Of a stretch of DNA of 20,075 nt, positions 1 through 4,925 are shown piece by piece (position 1 is the first letter of the stretch; each line of letters starts with the position of its first letter). The position numbers were made by a program, and so were the translations under genes. Below the pieces are notes generated by a model, which saw only the letters and a list, made by a program, of their open reading frames with translations, had not been told where the DNA came from and searched no databases. The DNA lies in the NCBI GenBank assembly GCA_947306375.1, contig CAMZGJ010000002.1, forward strand, positions 1 through 20,075, given 5' to 3'. This DNA comes from an uncultured Spirochaetales bacterium (GTDB lineage Bacteria > Spirochaetota > Spirochaetia > Sphaerochaetales > Sphaerochaetaceae).

Positions 1-1
1 C

Positions 2-415
2 AACCTGACTTCAGGAACAACCCTGACAGGCTCTGTCCGTTCAGCTGCAGCCTCCGTAACCCTGGAAGGCTCAGGAACACTGACGGGCAGTGTTGAGTAT
101 CTTGGCAGCACAGGGACAATGAGCATATCCGGCATAACGGTCAACGGTCAGGTGAGCAACGCTTCAACCGGAACCGTGAATATTTCCGGCGGTACATTCT
201 CTGTTTCATCAGGCAACGTTGTTGAGGCTCTGGCCGGAACCGTGAATATTAGCGGCGGCACTTTCACCGGCAGTCTGAACGGAACTGACAGCTCCTCCGT
301 GAAACACATTGTCATAACCGACGGAACATTTAACAATGACCCGACTGCCTACCTGCATGAAGGCTATACAACTACTCAATCCGGAGGGTGGTGGACAGTT
401 GTTTCAGCCAATTAA
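2..415 (+). CDS. C-terminal fragment of a repetitive surface/secreted protein (beta-helix-like)
   Basis: The frame is open from the left edge to TAA at 413-415, so the N-terminus lies outside the window and 137 residues are visible. The sequence is dominated by Gly, Ser, Thr and Val. It contains two exact copies of GTVNISGGTF, 22 residues apart, with looser related turns upstream (TLTGSV, GTLTGSV, GTMSISG). A period of about 22 residues with alternating small and beta-branched residues fits a right-handed parallel beta-helix, as in adhesins and autotransporter-like surface proteins. The tail ends in an aromatic patch (GGWWTVVSAN), perhaps a cap or anchor. No anchoring motif or catalytic site is visible and the biochemical role is unknown. 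An ATG at 119 is an internal Met within the repeats, not a convincing start. Confidence 0.75.
   Translation, partial: NLTSGTTLTGSVRSAAASVTLEGSGTLTGSVEYLGSTGTMSISGITVNGQVSNASTGTVNISGGTFSVSSGNVVEALAGTVNISGGTFTGSLNGTDSSSVKHIVITDGTFNNDPTAYLHEGYTTTQSGGWWTVVSAN
170..265 (+). repeat. Two 22-codon coding repeat units (GTVNISGGTF)
   Basis: The decapeptide GTVNISGGTF is encoded at 170-199 and again at 236-265. The spacing is exactly 66 nt. The first 15 nt of each copy are identical and synonymous changes follow. The period matches one turn of a parallel beta-helix. Confidence 0.75.
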
Positions 416-436
416 GCTTTGTAAAATCGCCCGGCA

Positions 437-460
437 GGGCAGGAGGGCAGGAGGGCGGGG
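437..460 (+). other. Potential G-quadruplex motif
   Basis: Four G-runs (437-439, 445-447, 453-455, 457-460) are separated by loops CAGGA, CAGGA and C. This meets the usual G3+N1-7 pattern. It lies between the stop of the surface-protein gene and the transporter promoter, where no ordinary hairpin terminator is visible. Folding and function are inference. Confidence 0.45.
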
Positions 461-477
461 CGTGTGGAAAAATGTGG

Positions 478-507
478 TTGACAAGATGTTTCTGTTGGCA
501 GTAACAT
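478..507 (+). promoter_or_regulatory. Putative sigma70 promoter of the ABC transporter operon
   Basis: A perfect -35 TTGACA (478-483) is separated by 18 nt from TAACAT (502-507), which matches TATAAT at four of six positions. Transcription would start near 514, about 30 nt before the leader ORF. A small hairpin, GGTGC-GTT-GCACC, lies at 519-531, next to the leader ribosome binding site. Confidence 0.6.
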
Positions 508-544
508 CAGAAAAGTAAGGTGCGTTGCACCGGAGGATTGAATT

Positions 545-613
545 ATGTCAGGCAGAACTTACTACGCTTATTCTTATTATTACTCAAAGAATAAAGGGGT
601 ATGTGCCGCCTGA
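545..613 (+). CDS. Tyrosine-rich leader peptide of the transporter operon (22 aa)
   Basis: This is a short ORF from ATG 545 to TGA 611-613. GGAGG (532-536) lies 8 nt upstream, a good Shine-Dalgarno. Codons 6-13 read TYYAYSYYY when the preceding Thr is included, so there are six Tyr codons in eight (560, 563, 569, 575, 578, 581). The product has no other recognisable feature. It lies between a clear promoter and an intrinsic terminator placed ahead of the transporter genes, the layout of amino acid biosynthesis and transport attenuators such as those of the trp, his and phe operons. By that precedent, ribosome stalling at Tyr codons when charged Tyr-tRNA is scarce would decide whether transcription enters the operon. 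The ORF, its codons and the ribosome binding site are seen; translation and stalling are inferred. Confidence 0.7.
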   Translation: MSGRTYYAYSYYYSKNKGVCAA

Positions 614-647
614 GCATCAGGATATGCAAATAACAGAGCCGCACATA
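600..647 (+). promoter_or_regulatory. Candidate antiterminator pairing of the Tyr attenuator
   Basis: TATGTGC at 600-606, inside the last codons of the leader ORF, is perfectly complementary to GCACATA at 641-647. That second segment is part of the 5' arm and loop of the downstream terminator. The two pairings are therefore mutually exclusive. A further hairpin over the Tyr codons (568-575 with 587-594, 8 bp) and CCTGA-GCA-TCAGG at 609-621 could act as pausing or anti-antiterminator structures. A ribosome stalled at the Tyr codons leaves 600-606 free. One at the stop codon covers it and frees the terminator. Confidence 0.55.
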
Positions 648-670
648 GGTGTGGCTCTTTTTTTTATTTT
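635..670 (+). terminator. Intrinsic terminator acting as attenuator
   Basis: AGAGCCGCAC (635-644) pairs with GTGTGGCTCT (649-658) as a 10-bp stem with one G-U pair and an ATAG loop. It is followed by seven T, one A and four T. No other gene lies between the promoter and this terminator apart from the leader ORF, and the transporter genes follow. A regulatory role is therefore more likely than simple operon ending. A second small hairpin (CCTGTT-TAAT-AACAGG, 677-692) precedes the ribosome binding site of the next gene. Confidence 0.85.
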
Positions 671-715
671 GATTTTCCTGTTTAATAACAGGGTACTCTA
701 ACGGAGGAAAACAAT

Positions 716-1675
716 ATGAAGAAAGTTTTTTTGGTTCTGACCATTGCTGTCTGCCTTGTTGCATCTGTTTTTGCAGGCGGAGCTTCAGAGAAAAAGACAG
801 CCCCCGGCACATTCAGGGTCGGAGTTGTCCAGCTTGTCCAGCATCCCGCTCTTGATGCAGCCACAGAGGGCTTCATGAAGGCTTTGGTGGAACAGTTGGG
901 TGACAAGGTCAGTTTTGATGTCCAGAATGCATCCGGAGAGATCAACAACTGTGCAACAATAGTCAACGGTTTTGTCTCATCAAACACAGACCTTATCATG
1001 GCAAATGCAACACCGGCACTTACGGCTGCTGTTTCTGCAACAAACACCATTCCCGTTCTGGGAACATCCGTTACTGATTACGGCGTGGCTCTGGACATTG
1101 ACAACTTCAGCGGTCTTGTAGGCACAAACGTCAGCGGCACCAGCGACCAGCCGCCTCTTGACGAACAGGCCAGAATGATTTTGGAGATTTTCCCCGGAGT
1201 AAAGAAGGTAGGCATGCTCTACTGCAGTGCAGAGGCAAACAGCATCTTCCAGGTTGCAAAGGTTGAGGAAGTTCTCAAAGCAGCAGGCGTTGAGACAAGA
1301 CACTTTGCTTTTACCGACACAAACGACATTGCTTCAGTTACACAGAATGCAACACAGTGGGCACAGGTTGTATACATTCCCACGGACAACACGGCTGCAT
1401 CCAACACCGAGGCAATTGCCAACATCCTTGTTCCGGCAAAGGTTCCCGCATTCTGCGGTGAGCAGGCTCTCTGTGAAGGCTGCGGAGTTGCAACCCTCTC
1501 AATCAGCTACTACGACCTGGGCGTAACAACAGGCAACATGGCTGCAAAGATCCTCAAGGGCGAGGCCAAGGTTTCCGAAATGGCCATTGAATACGCTCCC
1601 GCCATCAAGATGTACAACGCAAAGATGTGTGAAGTCTACGGAATCAAGGCTCCGGCAGGCTACCAGGCATTCTGA
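716..1675 (+). CDS. ABC transporter substrate-binding protein (ABC_sub_bind / TrpX-like)
   Basis: This is a periplasmic binding protein of 319 aa, the usual length for the ABC_sub_bind family (COG2984). That family includes characterised tryptophan/aromatic amino acid binding proteins in Gram-positive bacteria. Residues 1-20 form a signal peptide with a hydrophobic core and a probable signal peptidase I site after VFA. No lipobox Cys follows, so a soluble periplasmic form is more likely than a lipoprotein. The mature part begins with the family-typical FRVGVVQLVQHPALDAATEGF and shows the two-lobe pattern, with PVLGTSVTDYG in the middle and VGMLYCSAEANS starting the second lobe. The start is ATG with CGGAGG (702-707) 8 nt upstream. 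It is the first gene of a three-gene operon behind the Tyr-codon attenuator, so tyrosine or a related aromatic amino acid is the likely ligand. The ligand is inferred, not read from binding-site residues. Confidence 0.88.
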   Translation: MKKVFLVLTIAVCLVASVFAGGASEKKTAPGTFRVGVVQLVQHPALDAATEGFMKALVEQLGDKVSFDVQNASGEINNCATIVNGFVSSNTDLIMANATPALTAAVSATNTIPVLGTSVTDYGVALDIDNFSGLVGTNVSGTSDQPPLDEQARMILEIFPGVKKVGMLYCSAEANSIFQVAKVEEVLKAAGVETRHFAFTDTNDIASVTQNATQWAQVVYIPTDNTAASNTEAIANILVPAKVPAFCGEQALCEGCGVATLSISYYDLGVTTGNMAAKILKGEAKVSEMAIEYAPAIKMYNAKMCEVYGIKAPAGYQAF

Positions 1676-1688
1676 TTGAGGTGTGAAA

Positions 1689-2615
1689 GTGGATTTTTTC
1701 GGTTCTTTACTTAATGCCACCCCGGGTGCTGTCTCACAGGGTATCATCTGGGGAATAATGGCCATAGGCCTGTACATAACATTTAAGATCATGGACATAG
1801 CCGACCTGTCCGTAGACGGCTCCTTTGCCACCGGCGGCGCGGTCTGTGTCATGCTTATCCGCGGCGGCTGCAATCCGTGGCTGGCAGTTCTTGTCGCCAT
1901 GTGCGCCGGCGGAGTTGCAGGCCTGATCACTGCACTTCTTCACACAAAGTGTGAGATTCCCGCCATCCTGTCCGGAATTCTGACACAGCTTGCCCTGTAC
2001 TCAATCAACCTGAGAATCATGGGCGGCCGTGCAAACCAGCCGGTCAGCGTTGACAAGTATCCGCTGCTGGTTTCCCAGCGCTATGTCCGTGAGCTTTCAC
2101 TGCGCAACCCGCTTCCGCTCATCATCCTGCTCACTGCAATTGTGATCGGATTCATGTACTGGTTCTTCGGTACCGAGCGCGGCTGCTCAATGCGTGCCAC
2201 CGGAGACAACCCCAACATGGCCAAGGCCCAGGGGATCAACGTCAAGAACAACATCATTCTTGCACTTGTTTTCTCCAACGCCATTGTTGCCTTCTCCGGC
2301 GCTCTGATTGCCCAGTTCCAGGGCAGTGCGGACATCAACATGGGACGCGGTGCCATAGTCATAGGTCTTGCCGCCGTCATTATAGGTGAGGTCTTCACAA
2401 AGAAGTTCTTCAAGAACTTTGCCCTCAAGCTCCTGGGTGTCTCAATCGGTGCAATCATCTACTACCTTGTACTGCAGGTCACTCTCCAGCTGGGTCTGAA
2501 CACCAACGACCTCAAGCTCATCTCCGCAACAATAGTTGCCGTCTTCCTTGCAATTCCCTACTGGAAGAAACTTGCAAGCCAGAAGGCCGGCAGGAAAGGA
2601 GGACGCAATGCTTGA
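1689..2615 (+). CDS. ABC transporter permease (TrpY-like, BPD_transp_2 family)
   Basis: This is an integral inner-membrane permease of about 308 aa with roughly eight to nine hydrophobic segments. It belongs to the branched-chain-type permease superfamily (COG4120 group), which partners ABC_sub_bind proteins. The cytoplasmic coupling loop is visible as MRATGDNPNMAKAQGIN, which matches the LivH-like pattern. The C-terminus is basic (KKLASQKAGRKGGRNA). The start is uncertain: GTG at 1683 is in frame, but the Shine-Dalgarno GAGGTG (1678-1683) would overlap it. GTG at 1689 sits 5 nt after that site and is preferred. The gene follows the binding protein by 13 nt and overlaps the ATPase start by 8 nt, indicating translational coupling. 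Confidence 0.85.
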   Translation: MDFFGSLLNATPGAVSQGIIWGIMAIGLYITFKIMDIADLSVDGSFATGGAVCVMLIRGGCNPWLAVLVAMCAGGVAGLITALLHTKCEIPAILSGILTQLALYSINLRIMGGRANQPVSVDKYPLLVSQRYVRELSLRNPLPLIILLTAIVIGFMYWFFGTERGCSMRATGDNPNMAKAQGINVKNNIILALVFSNAIVAFSGALIAQFQGSADINMGRGAIVIGLAAVIIGEVFTKKFFKNFALKLLGVSIGAIIYYLVLQVTLQLGLNTNDLKLISATIVAVFLAIPYWKKLASQKAGRKGGRNA

Positions 2616-3405
2616 AATCAAAAACATCTGTAAGACCTTCAACAAGGGCACCGTCAACGAAAAGGTTGCCATCAACAACCTCTCACTGACCCTCGAGGAC
2701 GGAGATTTTGTCACAGTCATAGGCGGAAACGGAGCAGGTAAGTCCACCATGCTTAACCTGATTGCCGGTGCCTTCCCCGTTGATTCGGGCTCAATCATAG
2801 CCAACGGCAAGGACATTACGCACCTTCCGGACTTCAAGCGCGCCTCAATCCTTGGCCGTGTTTTCCAGGACCCCATGATGGGTACCAGCGCAAACATGCT
2901 CATTGAGGAAAACCTGGCTCTTGCCAACAGGCGCGGCCAGAAGAGGGGACTTAAGTGGGGAATCTCCGACGCTGAGCGTGAAGATTTTAAAAAGCAGCTT
3001 GCTGCACTGAACTTGGGACTTGAAGACAGACTCTCAACAAAGGTGGGTCTTCTCTCCGGAGGCCAGAGACAGGCTCTGACTCTTCTCATGGCTGTTCTCA
3101 GGAAGCCCGACCTCCTGCTTCTTGACGAGCATACCGCAGCTCTTGACCCCAAGACTGCCGCCAAGGTCCTTGAGATGACTGACAGGATTGTCAGCAAGCA
3201 CAATCTCACAACTCTGATGGTTACCCACAACATGAAGGACGCCATTGAACACGGCAACCGCCTTATCATGATGGATGCCGGCCGCATTGTGGTGGATATC
3301 CGCGGAGAAGAGAAGAAAAAACTCACCGTGCCTTACCTGATAGATCTTTTCAGCAAGGCCAGCGGAAGCACAGAGGCCAATGACGCCATGCTTCTGAGCA
3401 AGTAA
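2608..3405 (+). CDS. ABC transporter ATP-binding protein (TrpZ-like)
   Basis: This is the cytoplasmic ATPase subunit of the operon, 265 aa. Walker A is GGNGAGKST (residues 39-47), the Q-loop region is GRVFQDP, the signature is LSGGQRQA (about residue 149), Walker B is LLLLDEH, and the switch His is in MVTHN. The DEHTAALDP variant, with His where most ABC ATPases have Pro, is typical of the COG1101 subfamily that pairs with ABC_sub_bind transporters. ATG 2608 is chosen because AAAGGAGG lies just upstream, the N-terminus MLEIKNICKTF aligns with normal ABC starts, and it overlaps the permease stop. The frame is open further upstream (ATG 2536), but that would lie inside the permease. A strong terminator follows 18 nt after the stop. 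Confidence 0.92.
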   Translation: MLEIKNICKTFNKGTVNEKVAINNLSLTLEDGDFVTVIGGNGAGKSTMLNLIAGAFPVDSGSIIANGKDITHLPDFKRASILGRVFQDPMMGTSANMLIEENLALANRRGQKRGLKWGISDAEREDFKKQLAALNLGLEDRLSTKVGLLSGGQRQALTLLMAVLRKPDLLLLDEHTAALDPKTAAKVLEMTDRIVSKHNLTTLMVTHNMKDAIEHGNRLIMMDAGRIVVDIRGEEKKKLTVPYLIDLFSKASGSTEANDAMLLSK

Positions 3406-3423
3406 TTATATTGATATTTACAC

Positions 3424-3456
3424 TCAGCCCCTCGCTAACCCGAGGGGCTGATTTCT
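3424..3456 (+). terminator. Strong intrinsic terminator of the transporter operon
   Basis: TCAGCCCCTCG (3424-3434) and CGAGGGGCTGA (3441-3451) form a perfect 11-bp stem with loop CTAACC, followed by a short T-rich run (TTTCT). The G/C-rich stem directly after the ATPase stop marks the operon end. Confidence 0.8.
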
Positions 3457-3513
3457 GAAAGGTCCCCTTTGTCACTGAGTCCAGCATTGAGTTCAGCCCG
3501 GAAGAGTAAAAAA

Positions 3514-3575
3514 GTGTCTCTCGGGCGGAACTGTTCCGCCTGAAGCAGGAATAAACGTGTCTCCAGGCGGAACTG
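3514..3575 (+). repeat. Imperfect tandem repeat with internal palindrome
   Basis: GTGTCTC followed by GGCGGAACTG occurs at 3514-3533 and again at 3557-3575, a period of 43 nt. The first copy extends into the palindrome GGCGGAA-CTG-TTCCGCC (3524-3540). Read on the minus strand, this hairpin is followed about 10 nt later by six T. It could therefore act as a weak terminator for slyX. The rest of 3457-3598 holds no convincing gene. Confidence 0.5.
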
Positions 3576-3598
3576 CTATGTTTCAGCGCGGGCAGTTA

Positions 3599-3787
3599 TC
3601 AATAGTGGGGCGGTTTTCTGTTGGGGCGGGCCTCAGTGTCCAGTTCCTCCAGCTTGCCCTTGAGATATTCATTCTGGCGTTCAAGCTTCATTACCTGCTG
3701 CTGGAGATCGGTAACAATTTCATTAAGCTGGCGCAGCTGGTCCTGCATGTAAGAGAGGTCCGTCTCAATTCTTTCTTCAAAGTCCAT
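3599..3787 (-). CDS. slyX: SlyX family protein
   Basis: This is a small coiled-coil protein of 62 aa, close to the family length of about 70. Heptad-like repeats run from residue 5 to about 50 (DLSYMQDQLRQLNEIVTDLQQQV). The C-terminus RPNRKPPHY carries the PPHY ending that marks SlyX proteins. Its molecular function is not established in the family. The gene is divergent from the WYL regulator. No Shine-Dalgarno precedes the ATG. Instead a promoter-like TTGACC-N17-AACAAT ends 6 nt before it, suggesting a leaderless mRNA. Longer open frames on the opposite strand here are shadows. Confidence 0.85.
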   Translation of the reverse strand: MDFEERIETDLSYMQDQLRQLNEIVTDLQQQVMKLERQNEYLKGKLEELDTEARPNRKPPHY

Positions 3788-3793
3788 ATTGAA

Positions 3794-3822
3794 ATTGTTT
3801 CAAAAGGTGCAACAAAGGTCAA
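3794..3822 (-). promoter_or_regulatory. Putative slyX promoter (leaderless arrangement)
   Basis: On the minus strand, TTGACC (3822-3817) is followed after 17 nt by AACAAT (3799-3794). The -10 ends 6 nt before the slyX ATG. A TGCAACAA box (3808-3815) lies in the spacer. Confidence 0.5.
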
Positions 3823-3857
3823 GTGAGGACATATTCTTAAAATGTTTTGCAACAAAC

Positions 3858-3887
3858 TTGCAACAAGCGGAGATAAACCGATATACT
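3858..3887 (+). promoter_or_regulatory. Putative promoter of the WYL regulator
   Basis: TTGCAA (3858-3863), an 18-nt spacer and TATACT (3882-3887) form a good sigma70-like promoter. The -35 overlaps one of two TGCAACAA boxes (3848-3855 and 3859-3866) spaced 11 nt apart, about one helical turn. Transcription would start near 3894 and include the AGGAGA ribosome binding site (3902-3907). Confidence 0.6.
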
Positions 3888-3912
3888 GTAAACGATAACA
3901 CAGGAGAAAATA

Positions 3913-4884
3913 GTGAAAGGCGACAGAGTTGCACAACTTGAACTCATTCTCATGTCTCATCCTGAAGGTCTGAGAAAATCCGACATAGCCAGAAGGATGG
4001 GGGTTCACCGCTCAACGGTAGGACGCTACATAGAAGAGCTCATGCAGGTAACAGATGCGGAAATCTATGAGGAGAAGGGCCTTGTCAAAATTAAGGTTCC
4101 GGAAGACGGGGAGCAGCTTGCGCTCAGTGTATATGAGAGCCTTGCCATAAACCTGGGAGCCGAACTCCTTCTGACAAAGTCTGAATTCAGAAATCCGCAC
4201 CTTTCCTCAGGACTGAGGAAGATTGCAAAGAACATGCTGCGCTATGCACCGTCTGTTGCAGGGAACATAAATTCACTGGCTGAGGAACTGGAAAGCCAGA
4301 TGAATGACAAAAATGACTACGGAAAGTACAACTCCACTCTGGAGGTGCTCATAGACGCCTGGACGTCCGGAAGAATGGTCAGAATAACCCACACGCAGAA
4401 CAATGAAGAGGAGGAGGCTGAACTTGCCCCTTACTTCATAGGCTTTGTTGAGGGAGAGACCGGGCGCAACCCCATAACGGTAACAGGCAGACTCAGGCAC
4501 ACCACCGAGATAGTGACCCTTGAGATTGCAAAGATCAACAAGGTTGAGATTCTTGAGGCAACATACACAATTCCGGACAACCTGAAAGTGTTCACAAAGA
4601 AGATAGATTCAGCTTCAGTGAATGAGGTTATAGACACCATACCGGTTGTGCTCAAGGTTACCGAGAAGAGTGCTCTGAACAGTTTCAGCCGCCTTGCCCA
4701 CGGGGAGATAAAGACGGAGAAAACGGCGGACGGCAGCTACATCTGCAGTTTTGAGGCGGAAAACTCCATAGAACTCATGCTGGGCATAATCCAGGGCCTG
4801 GATTCAGTGGAAGTGCTTGCCCCGGAGAAATACAGAAACAGGTTTGTTGAAAGACTTGAGAAAATTCTTGCACTCTACAAGTAG
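3913..4884 (+). CDS. HTH/WYL-domain transcriptional regulator
   Basis: This 323-aa protein has an N-terminal winged helix-turn-helix: residues 20-45, GLRKSDIARRMGVHRSTVGRYIEEL. A middle WYL-like beta domain follows (about 140-230, with ELAPYFIGFVEG at the usual core position). The WCX C-terminal extension ends with VEVLAPEKYRNRFVERLEKILALY, a typical ending of this family. The Trp-Tyr-Leu triplet itself is degenerate. WYL proteins are ligand-responsive regulators, several of them linked to DNA damage, phage defence or nucleic acid sensing. The ligand here is unknown. The start is GTG 3913, with AGGAGA 5 nt upstream. It lies between slyX (divergent) and dnaE (same strand, 41 nt downstream). 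Repeated TGCAACAA boxes in both flanking promoters suggest autoregulation and control of slyX. Confidence 0.8.
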   Translation: MKGDRVAQLELILMSHPEGLRKSDIARRMGVHRSTVGRYIEELMQVTDAEIYEEKGLVKIKVPEDGEQLALSVYESLAINLGAELLLTKSEFRNPHLSSGLRKIAKNMLRYAPSVAGNINSLAEELESQMNDKNDYGKYNSTLEVLIDAWTSGRMVRITHTQNNEEEEAELAPYFIGFVEGETGRNPITVTGRLRHTTEIVTLEIAKINKVEILEATYTIPDNLKVFTKKIDSASVNEVIDTIPVVLKVTEKSALNSFSRLAHGEIKTEKTADGSYICSFEAENSIELMLGIIQGLDSVEVLAPEKYRNRFVERLEKILALYK

Positions 4885-4913
4885 TATTCATGGTCTTCTC
4901 TGAAGATTTTGTT

Positions 4914-4919
4914 TATACT
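4914..4919 (+). promoter_or_regulatory. -10 element for dnaE (leaderless arrangement)
   Basis: TATACT preceded by GTT ends 6 nt before ATG 4926, and no Shine-Dalgarno lies between. The best -35 at standard spacing is poor. The strength of this promoter, and read-through from the upstream regulator, cannot be judged from sequence. Confidence 0.45.
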
Positions 4920-4925
4920 TGTCCT

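Noticed and set aside
514..670. T-box riboswitch upstream of the transporter
   Set aside because: No T-box consensus or specifier-loop architecture is visible, and the transcript leader is too short. The leader peptide with Tyr codons explains the terminator better.
716..775. Lipoprotein signal for the substrate-binding protein
   Set aside because: The only Cys in the signal region (residue 13) lies inside the hydrophobic core, preceded by Val and without a lipobox. A signal peptidase I site after VFA is more likely.
2442..3326. 294-aa minus-strand ORF opposite the ABC ATPase
   Set aside because: Composition typical of an antisense shadow (Ser/Arg/Leu-rich, no motif). The plus strand encodes a complete ABC ATPase.
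3557..3826. 89-aa plus-strand ORF opposite slyX
   Set aside because: Antisense shadow of slyX, whose minus-strand product carries the diagnostic coiled coil and PPHY ending.
4890..4925. Upstream ATG (4890) as dnaE start
   Set aside because: It would add 12 residues not expected in the family and has no Shine-Dalgarno. ATG 4926 matches the family N-terminus and sits 6 nt after a -10-like element.
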